From the NCBI RefSeq assembly GCF_900115635.1, contig NZ_FOXE01000014.1:21100-85099 (forward strand): a stretch of 64,000 nt of DNA, written 5' to 3'. Position numbers and translations under genes: made by a program. How positions within the stretch are numbered: the first letter of the stretch is position 1; each line of letters starts with the position of its first letter. Below are positions 46,600 to 55,586 of this stretch, one piece after another. This DNA comes from Oscillibacter sp. PC13 (lineage in GTDB: Bacteria; Bacillota; Clostridia; Oscillospirales; Oscillospiraceae). The notes below the pieces were generated by a model. That model worked only from the letters and a program-made list of their open reading frames with translations. It did no database searches and had not been told where the DNA came from.

Positions 46600-47112
46600 T
46601 CAGTCGTCCAGATGGGTCCGGCGAAACACCGCCTGGAACAGCAGGGTTACCGGGAGGACCAGCGGCGCGGTGACGCAAAACTCCCGTACCAGCACCCATC
46701 CGCCGGCCGCCCAGGCACCTTTGCCGGAGGCCCACAGCACCAGACAGTGGAACCCGTCTGTCAGCAAAAAGGCCAGGGCGGAGGAGGCCAGGGAGCAGAC
46801 AAATCCCGCAGACAACAGACCCTGGGAAATCAGGGAGGCGCACAACCCCACCACCGGGAAGATCAGCGTATAGAAGCAGGGGAGGGGGCCGGGCAGCAGC
46901 AGATCGCAAAAGACGCCCAGGACCAGTGTGTAAATGGTGCCGGGGACTGGCCCCTCATAGGAGGCCACGACCGCTGCCACCACCGGATAGACAAACGGGA
47001 TGACGCCCCAGAGGGACAAGCGCTGCAGCAAAAAGCTCTGAACAAACGAACACAGTGCCGTGGCAGCAAAATACAGGGTCCATTTAAAAATCGTTTCATT
47101 TCTGCTCCGCAC
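46600..47112 (-). CDS. mreD: Rod-shape determining protein MreD
   Basis: 170 residues, five or six hydrophobic spans, in the mreC-mreD-mrdA order that defines the family. GTG start with AAGGAGG. Low sequence conservation is normal, so the call rests on hydropathy and context. Confidence 0.9.
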   Translation of the reverse strand: MRSRNETIFKWTLYFAATALCSFVQSFLLQRLSLWGVIPFVYPVVAAVVASYEGPVPGTIYTLVLGVFCDLLLPGPLPCFYTLIFPVVGLCASLISQGLLSAGFVCSLASSALAFLLTDGFHCLVLWASGKGAWAAGGWVLVREFCVTAPLVLPVTLLFQAVFRRTHLDD

Positions 47113-47172
47113 CGGCGGGACCTCCTTTCCGGATGAGGAAAAGCGGCAAAGCCGCCAATTGAACAGGGCCCA

Positions 47173-48015
47173 TCAGGACACCAGTTCAAAGGACTTGATG
47201 ATAAAGACCTCCGTCAGCTGGTCAAAGTCCACCCGGGGCGCCAGAACCGCATAGGCCGCGGCGCCGGAGTCGTCCTTCTGCACCTCCTCGATGGTGCCGA
47301 TGACAAGGCCGGAGGGGTAATAGCCGCCAAGCCCGGAGGTGACCACCAGATCTCCGCTCAGCAGCTGGCTGTCCGCGGGCAGATAGTCCAGGCGCAGGCG
47401 GTTCTCCCCCATCAGGGAGAAGTCACCGTTGGCAAGGCCCAGGTCCCGGGTGCGAAATACCTGGGCACCCAGAGAGGTGTCTGTGTCCACAATGGTCAGC
47501 ACCGTACACCAGTTATAGCCCACCTCGCTGATTACGCCAACCAGAGCGCCGGTCTCATCGATGACGCAGTCCTGCACTTCAACTCCATGGGCGGTGCCGC
47601 GATCCAGAGTCAGGGAGGAGGTCCAGTTGGTCACGGTGTGCTCCGTGATGGTGGCGGCTTCAAAGTCGCTCAAATCCTGCCGTTCGTCCCGCAGATTCAA
47701 AAGCCCCTTGAGCCGGGAGTTCTCTTCGCTGTCCAGCCGGGCCTGGCGGATTTCCGCCTCCATCTCCGCAATCTGCTTGCGCAGGGCGGCATTCTCCTCC
47801 TTCAGGGAGAGGTTGTCCTGGTAATAGTTCTGCTTGTCGTTGAACCAGGTGGCAATGGAGGTATAGGCCGAACGAAACGGGGATGCAAGAATCCCCGTTA
47901 AATTGGCCAGGGGAGAGGAGGTGTTGCTGAAAACGGACATGACGGCCATCACCACGGCGATGACCGCCGCGGCAAACAGGACCCAAAGTCCGTGATGTTT
48001 CAGGAAATTCTTCAA
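47173..48015 (-). CDS. mreC: Rod-shape determining protein MreC
   Basis: 280 residues: single N-terminal span (about 8-28), a coiled coil (about 65-105, LSLKEENAALRKQIAEMEAEIR), and two beta-barrel domains with GALVGVISEVGYNWCTVLTI and LVVTSGLGGYYPSGLVIG. Scaffold that activates PBP2. TTG start preceded by AAAGGAG. No mreB directly upstream. Confidence 0.95.
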   Translation of the reverse strand: MKNFLKHHGLWVLFAAAVIAVVMAVMSVFSNTSSPLANLTGILASPFRSAYTSIATWFNDKQNYYQDNLSLKEENAALRKQIAEMEAEIRQARLDSEENSRLKGLLNLRDERQDLSDFEAATITEHTVTNWTSSLTLDRGTAHGVEVQDCVIDETGALVGVISEVGYNWCTVLTIVDTDTSLGAQVFRTRDLGLANGDFSLMGENRLRLDYLPADSQLLSGDLVVTSGLGGYYPSGLVIGTIEEVQKDDSGAAAYAVLAPRVDFDQLTEVFIIKSFELVS

Positions 48016-48102
48016 AGAACCGACTCCTTTTGAACCGAAGCAGGAAAATCTGAATCATGGATGGGAAGAACACCGGCCGCCTTTGCGGCGGGGATAACGC
48101 AT

Positions 48103-48678
48103 TTACAGCAAATGGACGCCGAACTGGGCCAGCATCCGGGACAGGCGCAGCACCGGCAGACCCATGACGTTGAAGAAGTCGCCGTCCAGCTTTTCCACCA
48201 GCAGCGCACCCTTTCCCTGAACGCCGTAAGCCCCGGCCTTATCCATGGGCTCCCCGGTGGCAATATAGCTGCGCAGCTCCGCCTCGGAGGCGGAGCGGAA
48301 GTAGACCTCGGTGGATTCGCTTTCTGTCAGCACGCGCAGCCCCTGCCGCACCGTCACGCCGGTGCAGACGGTATGATGCCGACCCTGAAGGGCCGTCAGC
48401 ATCCGCAGAGCCTCTTCTTCATCCGCCGGCTTGCCCAGGCGCTGGTCATCCAGAAACACCATGGTGTCGGCGGTAATGACAATTTCAGCGGGCGTACAGA
48501 GCTTTGCGGCTGCATCCGCCTTTTCCCGGGAGATATATTCCACGATCTCCCGGGGAGAGAGACCGGCGGGATAGGATTCCTCCGTCTCCGGCACCCGGAT
48601 GTCAAAGTCCGTAATGCCGATGCGGACAAGCAGCTCCTGCCTGCGGGGGGAGCCGGAGGCCAATACGATGTGTTCCAT
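48103..48678 (-). CDS. maf: Maf-family nucleotide pyrophosphatase
   Basis: 191 residues. LASGSPRRQELL, the catalytic ADTMVFLDDQRLGKP and GEPMDKAGAYGVQGKGALLVE. Hydrolyses non-canonical NTPs (dTTP/UTP type) and is often next to mreBCD. Confidence 0.95.
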   Translation of the reverse strand: MEHIVLASGSPRRQELLVRIGITDFDIRVPETEESYPAGLSPREIVEYISREKADAAAKLCTPAEIVITADTMVFLDDQRLGKPADEEEALRMLTALQGRHHTVCTGVTVRQGLRVLTESESTEVYFRSASEAELRSYIATGEPMDKAGAYGVQGKGALLVEKLDGDFFNVMGLPVLRLSRMLAQFGVHLL

Positions 48679-48729
48679 ATGGGGAAGGCCCTTCTTTCAT
48701 CTGATTCTGCCGCCTGCGGCGGAAAGCGT

Positions 48730-49161
48730 TTATTTCCCGGTGGAGCCGAAGCCGCCCCGGTCTGGGCTGTCCAGGTGCTCTACCCGGGTAAACGTCAGCT
48801 GGGGCTGGTTTCGTACAATACGGAACTGGCAGATGCGGGCGTTCTGCTCGATGGTCACGTCCCGGGTGGCGTAGACAGGCATATACCACTGGTCTCCATC
48901 CCCCCGGTAGGTGTAGTCCACCACGCCCATGGAGTTGGTCTGCAGAATACCGTAGTTTTTAAATGTGGAGCTGCGGGGCACGATGTGGGCCTCATAGCCC
49001 TCCGGCAGGGCAATGGCAACCCCAAGAGGGATCAGCCGAAATTCACCGGCCTTCAGCGTGACCGCTTCCGCCGCATGGAGATCAATCCAATCGGATTTGC
49101 CTGCCACATAGCACAGCTCATCCACTGCGTCTGTATAATATTTTACCTGAATTTCTTCCAT
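48730..49161 (-). CDS. dut: dUTP diphosphatase
   Basis: 143 residues. Motifs: DLHAAEAVTLKAGE, PRSSTFKNYGI, NSMGVVDYTYRGD and the C-terminal arm RGGFGSTGK. Keeps uracil out of DNA. 51 bp before maf. Confidence 0.95.
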   Translation of the reverse strand: MEEIQVKYYTDAVDELCYVAGKSDWIDLHAAEAVTLKAGEFRLIPLGVAIALPEGYEAHIVPRSSTFKNYGILQTNSMGVVDYTYRGDGDQWYMPVYATRDVTIEQNARICQFRIVRNQPQLTFTRVEHLDSPDRGGFGSTGK

Positions 49162-49222
49162 ATAAAACCTCTAAATAAATACCATTAGTATAAAAATGAA
49201 CAAAAAATACAAAAGGGAATTG

Positions 49223-51337
49223 TTATTCCACGCCCCGATCATAAAGACCCCGGGTAAATTCTCCGGTTGCCGGCGCACCGGCGTGGTAAAGCGCCAGGAC
49301 CTGCGCACACGTTTCCGGGGATTCCGTGGTAAACCGCAGGCGGGCGAAGGAGAGACCCAGCTGCCGGTAGTCCGGCCGGTCGGCCAGCCACAGCACCCGG
49401 CTGTTTTCCACTTCCGTCCGGTGTCCGAACAGGGGCAGCAGGGGGAAGGCGGCGTCGGTGCGGTCCCGCAGGACATGGGTCTGCTTTCCGCAGGGGCCGT
49501 TTTCAGGCACTGCCGGACCGGCCCGATCGCAGGAACAGCCGTCATGGTTCTGCACCAGGCAGTTCTCCGTGATCATCAGGGGCAGGCGCCCATAGATGAT
49601 TGCCTCCGCGGGCAGGCACTTCTGCAAATCCCGGATTTGGGCAAAGCGCAGCTCAAAGGACACGCAGGCAGAGCTTAGCCCCTTTTCCCGCAGGTAGGCC
49701 AGGGAACGACTGTTGAATACATTCAGGCCGAAATCACCGTAGAGCTGGAGGCCGCTGTCCCGCGCCAGAGAGAAGTGGCCGATATTGCCCAGCAAAAGCC
49801 CCGTGACGCCCAGCTTCCGAACGTGCCGGATTTGCCGGATCAGATTCACCTCATCCCGGTCCCGCCAGACTCTGGGCAGTACGGCACACCATTCTGTATC
49901 CCCGGAGGGCAAAGTCGGACATCCGGAAAGCTGTTCCAGAGGGACATAGATCCGGGCGGGGCACTGGCGGAGGAGCGGGGGAGTAATCTGCTCAAGGGAT
50001 GCCACGGAAACCGTAAACTGCGGCGCCGCGGCGGAGCAGTCCGCATCCGACAGGGGCGGCACCGGAAGCATGCGGCGGGGAGGAACGGCGGTACGGACGG
50101 CGGAGAGGGCGGCCAGCGCATCCCGCCGCAGGGCGTTGACGGCGCTGGCAGGCAGAGAGAGCCCGTCATCCAGCGTCACGGTGACGGCCTCACAGCGGTA
50201 AGCGGTTCCGCCGGTTTTCTGCAGGCGGAGCTCCAGCTCCGCCGCCGTTAGGGGACGGTTTCGGGCAGCCTCCGGAATGGGGCCGGAGACGGTGACGGAG
50301 CGGCCGAAGTCATCGGATGCCGTCAGCGTGCAGGGGAGCCCGCACCGAATGACACAGGAAAAGCGCACGGGAACCGTGCGTAAATTGCCGGCCTCATAGG
50401 CGCGGCGGGCCTTATCGAACAGGTCCTTCGGCTCCGGCGCGCTCTCCGGGCGGGTGCCGAACATGCCCGTACCGTGGGTCCCGCGCCAATACCAGTCCGT
50501 AAAGCCGTCCCGGGAAAAGGCCTGCTCCAGCTCGGCGGCCTCGCCGGCGGTGGGGCCGCGGTTTTCCGCCAGCAGCCGGGCGTAAATCCGGGTGACCACG
50601 GCCACATACTCCGGCCGCTTCATCCGTCCTTCCAGCTTCAGGCAGTCCACGCCCATGTCCGCCATTTCCTGCAGATTGCCTGCCAGGCAGCTGTCCTTTA
50701 AGCTCAGGGGAAAGCTGTTTTTGGCAGGCGCGTCAAAGCCGTAGGGCAGCCGGCAGGGCTGGGCGCACCGGCCGCGGTTGCCGGAGCGGCCGCCCACCAT
50801 GGCGCTCATGGCACACTGGCCCGAGTAGCACATACAAAGGGCGCCGTGGGTAAAAATCTCCACCTCTGCGGGGCAGGCTCTGCAGATTTCCGCGGTGTCC
50901 TCTGCGGAGCACTCCCGGGCGATGACCACCCGCTCGCACCCGTCTGCGGCCAACTCCCGGGCGCCACCGGAGGTGAACACGCTCATCTGAGTGCTGGCGT
51001 GAAGCGGCTGATCCGGCAGGACCTTGCGCATCAGATCAAAAAGACCCCAGTCCTGCACCAAAATGGCGTCCACGCCCATTTCGCAGGCCGCGGCGGCGGT
51101 TTCCAGCGCCTTGGGCAGCTCCCGGTCCGTCACCAGGGTATTCAGGGTCAGAAAGACCCGCACGCCCCTCTCGTGGCAGTATGTCAGGGCAGCGGCAAAG
51201 TCCTCGTCCGAAAAGTTTTTGGCGCTGCGGCGGGCGTTGAACTCACCCCAGCCCAGATAGACCGCATCCGCCCCGTTCTGCACGGCGGCACGCAGCGCCT
51301 CCGGGGAGCCGGCGGGAGAGAGAAGCTCCGGCTTCAT
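49223..51337 (-). CDS. U32 peptidase-family protein (RlhA/TrhP-like) with DUF3656
   Basis: 704 residues. Signature LLSPAGSPEALRAAVQNGADAVYLG, then the cysteine cluster HGALCMCYSGQCAMSAMVGGRSGNRGRCAQPCR, a DUF3656-type middle and a repeated U32-like end. Members hydroxylate tRNA or 23S rRNA and need an iron-sulfur centre, so a modification rather than protease role is likely. ATG overlaps the zapA stop (TGATG). Confidence 0.88.
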   Translation of the reverse strand: MKPELLSPAGSPEALRAAVQNGADAVYLGWGEFNARRSAKNFSDEDFAAALTYCHERGVRVFLTLNTLVTDRELPKALETAAAACEMGVDAILVQDWGLFDLMRKVLPDQPLHASTQMSVFTSGGARELAADGCERVVIARECSAEDTAEICRACPAEVEIFTHGALCMCYSGQCAMSAMVGGRSGNRGRCAQPCRLPYGFDAPAKNSFPLSLKDSCLAGNLQEMADMGVDCLKLEGRMKRPEYVAVVTRIYARLLAENRGPTAGEAAELEQAFSRDGFTDWYWRGTHGTGMFGTRPESAPEPKDLFDKARRAYEAGNLRTVPVRFSCVIRCGLPCTLTASDDFGRSVTVSGPIPEAARNRPLTAAELELRLQKTGGTAYRCEAVTVTLDDGLSLPASAVNALRRDALAALSAVRTAVPPRRMLPVPPLSDADCSAAAPQFTVSVASLEQITPPLLRQCPARIYVPLEQLSGCPTLPSGDTEWCAVLPRVWRDRDEVNLIRQIRHVRKLGVTGLLLGNIGHFSLARDSGLQLYGDFGLNVFNSRSLAYLREKGLSSACVSFELRFAQIRDLQKCLPAEAIIYGRLPLMITENCLVQNHDGCSCDRAGPAVPENGPCGKQTHVLRDRTDAAFPLLPLFGHRTEVENSRVLWLADRPDYRQLGLSFARLRFTTESPETCAQVLALYHAGAPATGEFTRGLYDRGVE

Positions 51338-51666
51338 CACTTGCCCCGGCTGTCCAGCCGCTGCTGCAGGCGGAAGACCTCCCGCTTCAGCTCGCTGACT
51401 TCACTCTGGGCCTTACCCGCCTCGTCCAGATATCCCTTGATTTGGCTTCGCAGCTGCTCCGCCGCGGCCTGGGCCTTGAACAGCTCGTCGGTAATGTTGG
51501 CGGCGGTCAGGACAGCGGCGTCCGTACGGCCTACCTTGGTGCCGCCCAGTACCTCTTCCATCTTCTCGCTGACATAGGAGCCGACTTTCTGCATATAGGC
51601 TGCGGACTCCTCCGCCACAAAGGTATACTCCTCTCCGCAGATGCTCACGACCACACGGTTTGCCAT
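51337..51666 (-). CDS. zapA: Cell division protein ZapA
   Basis: 109 residues: NRVVVSICGEEYTFVAEES head, then a coiled coil (about 55-107). Bundles FtsZ at the division site. AGGAGG before ATG; translationally coupled to the U32 gene. Confidence 0.9.
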   Translation of the reverse strand: MANRVVVSICGEEYTFVAEESAAYMQKVGSYVSEKMEEVLGGTKVGRTDAAVLTAANITDELFKAQAAAEQLRSQIKGYLDEAGKAQSEVSELKREVFRLQQRLDSRGK

Positions 51667-51860
51667 AAAAAAGGCCTCCTCTTTGGTGATTTCCGGCGGC
51701 AGGGCAAATGCCGCCTATTATCATAGCGTACAGTATACCATACTGCGCAAACCAGTGCCAGAAGAAAACGGGAGGTTTTAAAAAAATTCACAAAATACAG
51801 CGGCGTTTTTTAAGAAACGTTCCTCTGCCTAATGCCATCCGGAGGAAAAGATGCCCGTGC

Positions 51861-52017
51861 CATTTTGCTATGCAAAAGCATAGCAAAATGGCCATGTGCC
51901 GTCTACGGCGGCGCGCCCGAAATTTCAGCGCGTGGGCCGTGGGACGGCCCACATGTGTGAAACTTCATGCGCCATGGCGTGCACCACGATAACAGGCAAA
52001 GCGGATGGCGCGTGAAG
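51861..52017. repeat. Dispersed intergenic repeat, copy B
   Basis: 157 bp. Begins with a perfect 13-bp stem CATTTTGCTATGC with loop AAAA (51861-51890), then a module matching 20123-20217 in reverse orientation, and ends with the 55-bp module (51963-52017) bounded by CTTCATGCGC / GCGCGTGAAG. Compared with copy A the 55-bp module points the other way relative to its partner. Occupies most of the 51667-52095 gap. Confidence 0.85.
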
Positions 52018-52031
52018 TTTTATGCCGGGTC

Positions 52032-52060
52032 TTGTTCTGCCGGGGAATTTCGTGTAGAAT
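52032..52060 (+). promoter_or_regulatory. Promoter of the dnaD-dnaC pair
   Basis: TTGTTC (52032-52037), 17-bp spacer, TAGAAT (52055-52060), 35 bp before the start codon and just after repeat copy B. Confidence 0.6.
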
Positions 52061-52095
52061 AATAGCGACCGTATACGAGAAAAGGAGGGTGTCCG

Positions 52096-53028
52096 ATGGC
52101 AAGCGTACTGGTATACTCCGGGGACGAGAGCGTTACCGTCACCGCTCAGGCGGCAAAGCGGCTGCTGGAGCGGGGCGACGGGGACGCGGCGCTTTTGTAT
52201 CTGGCACTTCTCCGGCACCACGGCACCGTACAGCCCCGGTCCCTGGCCGGGGAACTTCGGTGGGAGCGGCTGCGGATTGAGGAGGCGGAGAAAACCCTTC
52301 GGGAGCTGGGGCTTCTGGCCCCGGCGGCTGCGGAGGTGCCTCCGGCCCCGGCGGATGATCGGCCTGCCTATCAGCGCGCCGATGTAGCGGACCGGCTGGA
52401 GAAAAGCGCAGATTTCCGCAGCTTGACCGCCGAAGTGGAGCGGAAGCTGGGCAAGCGCCTCACCACGCCGGACATTGGGATTCTCTTGGGCCTGAACGAC
52501 TATCTGGGCCTGCCCGCCGACGTGATCTATCTTCTGGTGTGCCATTGCGCGGAGCGGGTGCAGCGGCGGTACGGCGAGGGCCGCCGCCCCGGTATGAAGC
52601 AGATTGAGAAGGAGGGCTATGCTTGGGCCCGGATGGGGATCGACACCCAGGCGGAGGCCGCGGCGTACTTAAAGAGATATGCGGAGCGGCAGGGGATGCT
52701 GCCCCGGTACATGTATGCCCTGCAGCTGGGGGACCGGATGCCCGCCCCATCGGAGGAGAAGTATTTGGCCGCCTGGCAGGAGATGGGCTTTTCTCCGGAG
52801 GCGGTGGCCCTGGCCTATGACAAGACCGTGCTGAAGTGCCATGAGCTGAAGTGGGCCTATTGCAATGGAATTTTGAAGCGCTGGCACGAGGCGGGCCTTC
52901 ACACGCCGGAGGAAATTCAGGCGGGGGACCGACCGGCCGGAAGCCGCCAGACAGCGCCGCCTGCCAAGGAGACCGAGGGTGTGGCCTGGATGAAGAAGTA
53001 CATCGAACAGCGAAACAAGGGGGTGTGA
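52096..53028 (+). CDS. DnaD-domain replication initiation protein
   Basis: 310 residues. A winged-helix-like N-terminus and two DnaB_2/DnaD helical domains (about 115-185 and 205-265); the second ends in YCNGILKRWHEAGLHTPEEI, the YxxxIxxxW signature of DnaD/DnaB proteins that remodel DNA at oriC. AAGGAGGG before ATG. Followed 4 bp later by the loader ATPase, so the pair forms a helicase-loading operon. Confidence 0.92.
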   Translation: MASVLVYSGDESVTVTAQAAKRLLERGDGDAALLYLALLRHHGTVQPRSLAGELRWERLRIEEAEKTLRELGLLAPAAAEVPPAPADDRPAYQRADVADRLEKSADFRSLTAEVERKLGKRLTTPDIGILLGLNDYLGLPADVIYLLVCHCAERVQRRYGEGRRPGMKQIEKEGYAWARMGIDTQAEAAAYLKRYAERQGMLPRYMYALQLGDRMPAPSEEKYLAAWQEMGFSPEAVALAYDKTVLKCHELKWAYCNGILKRWHEAGLHTPEEIQAGDRPAGSRQTAPPAKETEGVAWMKKYIEQRNKGV

Positions 53029-53032
53029 TCGG

Positions 53033-54034
53033 ATGGCCTATGACGGGAAAATCCTGCGCCGGGCGCTGCAGAAATTTGAGGAGGACAAACGGGAGCGGGA
53101 GGCCGCCTTCCAGTCCCGGCAGGAAACAATCTATCGCCGCCAGCCCCGGCTGCGCCAGATCGACGCGGAGCTGACATCCACCGTCAGCCGCATCATTGCC
53201 TCCGCCCTGCGGCGGGGGACGGATCCATTGCCGGCGGTGGAGGTTTTGCGGGATGAAAACCTGAACCTGCAGGCGGAGAAAAAGGCCCTGCTGGAGAGAA
53301 TGGGGCTGCAGGAGGACTGTTTGGAGGAAAGACCCGCCTGCCCTCTCTGCGGAGATACAGGATACCGCAACGGACAGGTGTGCCGGTGCCTGCGGCAGTA
53401 TTACGCCCGGGAGCAGAAGAAGGAGCTCTCCCAAATGCTGGATTTGGGCGGCCAGAGCTTTGAAACGTTTTCCCTGAACTGGTATTCAGAGGAATACAAT
53501 CCCACCCTTGGAATTTCCGCCAGGGAGAATATGGAATGGGTCTACCATCAGTGCCGCCGCTATGCGGACAATTTCACACCCGGCGGCGGGAATCTGCTGC
53601 TGACTGGGGAACCGGGTCTGGGCAAGACCTTTCTCTCTGCCGCGATTGCCCGGGAAGTCAGCGACCAGGGATTTTCTGTGGTGTACGACACAGCCACCCG
53701 CATCTTTCAGCGGTTTGAGGATCAAAAGTTTGGCAGGGAGGAGCGGGACGAGGCGGACATCAGCCGGATCCTCTCCTGTGATCTGCTGATTCTGGACGAT
53801 TTGGGGACGGAGATGACCACCGCCTTTGTCCAGAGTGCCCTGTATCAGATTATCAGCACCCGCCTGATGGAACGGCGGGCCACGATTCTCAGCACGAACC
53901 TGAAAATCGATGAACGAAACAACGAAATTGCCCGGCGCTATACGCCGCAGATTGCCTCACGGATTGAAGGAGAGTATCAGATCCTTCCGTTTTTTGGGGA
54001 GGACATCCGTAAACTGAAAAAGGAACGGCAATGA
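53033..54034 (+). CDS. DnaC/DnaI-like helicase loader ATPase
   Basis: 333 residues. Charged N-terminal helicase-binding region, zinc-like CPLCGDTGYRNGQVCRC (about 102-118), AAA+ Walker A GEPGLGKTFL, Walker B LLILDDLGTE, and the sensor STNL. Loads the replicative helicase with DnaD. Confidence 0.93.
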   Translation: MAYDGKILRRALQKFEEDKREREAAFQSRQETIYRRQPRLRQIDAELTSTVSRIIASALRRGTDPLPAVEVLRDENLNLQAEKKALLERMGLQEDCLEERPACPLCGDTGYRNGQVCRCLRQYYAREQKKELSQMLDLGGQSFETFSLNWYSEEYNPTLGISARENMEWVYHQCRRYADNFTPGGGNLLLTGEPGLGKTFLSAAIAREVSDQGFSVVYDTATRIFQRFEDQKFGREERDEADISRILSCDLLILDDLGTEMTTAFVQSALYQIISTRLMERRATILSTNLKIDERNNEIARRYTPQIASRIEGEYQILPFFGEDIRKLKKERQ

Positions 54035-54036
54035 TA

Positions 54037-54072
54037 AAAGCCGGGCTGCAAAGACGCAGCCCGGCTTTCTTT
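54037..54072 (+). terminator. Terminator after the helicase loader gene
   Basis: AAAGCCGGGCTGC / GCAGCCCGGCTTT stem with T-rich tail. Confidence 0.88.
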
Positions 54073-54178
54073 CCCGCCGGTGCATGAATGCAAGGGAAAC
54101 AAATTCTGCCGGCAAGGACGGCCATGTCCGCAGATATAAAAGGGAGTTTTCAAATTTTTATAAGGGGAAACAAAAAAT

Positions 54179-54219
54179 TGTACAAATGTATAGTACATAA
54201 GTGAACTAAATGATATAAT
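54179..54219 (+). promoter_or_regulatory. Candidate promoter and operator upstream of DUF6514-like gene
   Basis: TATAAT at 54214-54219; the -35 zone contains an inverted repeat TGTAC-N9-GTACA (54179-54197). The leader then runs about 430 bp to the next gene. I recognise nothing coding in 54073-54657. Confidence 0.35.
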
Positions 54220-54657
54220 TATGATATAAAAACGGGTTGCTGGGTACTTGTTCAGAATTTGTGTCAGTTAAGAAAGGGAACCACGGAAAAAGGAGGAGAG
54301 ATCGGGCCCCGTCTGTTTGCCGATGTGCCAACACATGCTGCCGAACACTGGGGCGCGGACTGATAAAAGCGATTGGTACCATAGGAAATACAGGTGTGTT
54401 GAAAAACAGCGGTATGTTACAAGATCTTTTTTTCAATATCCGCACGATGGTTCCGGGACACTGACTGCGTATCATTGTACCCTGTATTTAAGCGAAGGCA
54501 GAGCAAAAGAAGGTGTGCAGTCAAAAGCACAGAAGATATCCGGCTGTCCCGGAAAAACAGAAAACGCCGGTATAACAAAACACTGCGGACCGCCATCATC
54601 ACAGCAAAATGGGTTTAGAGGAGAGGTTCTGAAAATAGCAGAAAAGAGGGCCAAATC

Positions 54658-54888
54658 ATGATACGATATCGTTCCATTCAGAAACGGGTCCTGTTGGAAG
54701 AAACAGGTCCATATACCGCCTATGGCCTCCTTGCAGAAGAATACGCGGATGACAGTTGGAGGGCCATCGCCGTTGTCCCGGATATTTCGTGTGACAAGGC
54801 GTTTGTCGCTCAGCTTGCAGAAAAGTGTACGCGCGGACAGCTGAGCCCGATTCAGATGCTGGACGTGGTCACAGATGCCCTATCCTGA
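54658..54888 (+). CDS. DUF6514-like small protein, second copy
   Basis: 76 residues: TAYGLLAEEYADDSWRAIAVVPDISCDKAFVAQLAEKCTRGQLSPIQMLDVV aligns by eye with the protein at 27123-27362. Function unknown. AGAGGG before ATG. Here no helix-turn-helix gene is intact upstream, unlike the first copy. Confidence 0.65.
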   Translation: MIRYRSIQKRVLLEETGPYTAYGLLAEEYADDSWRAIAVVPDISCDKAFVAQLAEKCTRGQLSPIQMLDVVTDALS

Positions 54889-54941
54889 CAGCTGAAGAAG
54901 CCGGCACCCTGCGGCGTCCGCTTTTTATCAGCTTGTTGTCT

Positions 54942-55345
54942 TCAACTGAAGACAGAGGGAAGCCATTCGGACATCCATGGGAAGATGCATACCAGCGTTA
55001 AAACAATCAGCAGGGCGATTAAAAAGGGACAGCAGACCTGGCGATCTTTCAACTGGGCGCTCACCAATGACACTTGCCGCGAACAAACAGCAGCCCACTG
55101 GCGGCGTAATTGCGCCGATGGTGAGGTTTGCCACCAGGATGACGCCGAACTGCAGGGCGGAAAAGCCGAAGCTGGCTGCCACGGGAAGCAGTAGGGGGAG
55201 AGAATCATAATGGCGGCAGAGGCCTCCATGACACAGCCGACAATTAACAAAAAGAGATTGATCAACAGCATAACGGTTATCTTGTTGGCACCGAGGCCGG
55301 TGATAAATTGCGTCAGCGTCTGCGCCGAATCCGCCCGCAAAAAAG
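54942..55345 (-). pseudogene. TRAP transporter large permease (DctM) C-terminal remnant
   Basis: Two frames together spell a DctM end: TGLGANKITVMLLINLFLLIVG and ASAAIMILSP in one, LPVAASFGFSALQFGVILVAN and LTIGAITPPVGCCLFAASVI in the next, then PFLIALLIVLTLVCIFPWMSEWLP back in the first. At least two frameshifts and loss of about the first 300 residues show it is dead. The stretch 55346-55544 upstream of it has no recognisable gene. Confidence 0.8.
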
Positions 55346-55544
55346 CGCGGGGAAGCGCCTATCGATGCAGAAAAGAGGGCTGACTTTCTTGCCGCCGCAC
55401 AGCACAAACCGGCGGCTCCGTGAGCCGCGGGACGTTTCCTGTGCAGGTTTCAAGCAAAAATCAGCCAATGAACATGGTTTCACCTCTTTGTTATTAAAAA
55501 CTAAGACTGATGATAGCAGGGAATCCGGGAAAAGCAAGAGGACA

Positions 55545-55576
55545 AAAAGCGCAGCCGTATATACGGCTGCGCTTTT
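55545..55576. terminator. Terminator after the VanW-domain gene
   Basis: Perfect palindrome AAAAGCGCAGCCGTAT with its complement, T run on either strand. Confidence 0.88.
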
Positions 55577-55586
55577 CTCCTACATT

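Noticed and set aside
54317..54661. 114-codon frame overlapping the start of the second DUF6514-like gene by ATGA
   Set aside because: Composition is not protein-like, no domain is recognisable and there is no good ribosome-binding site; the overlap is probably chance.
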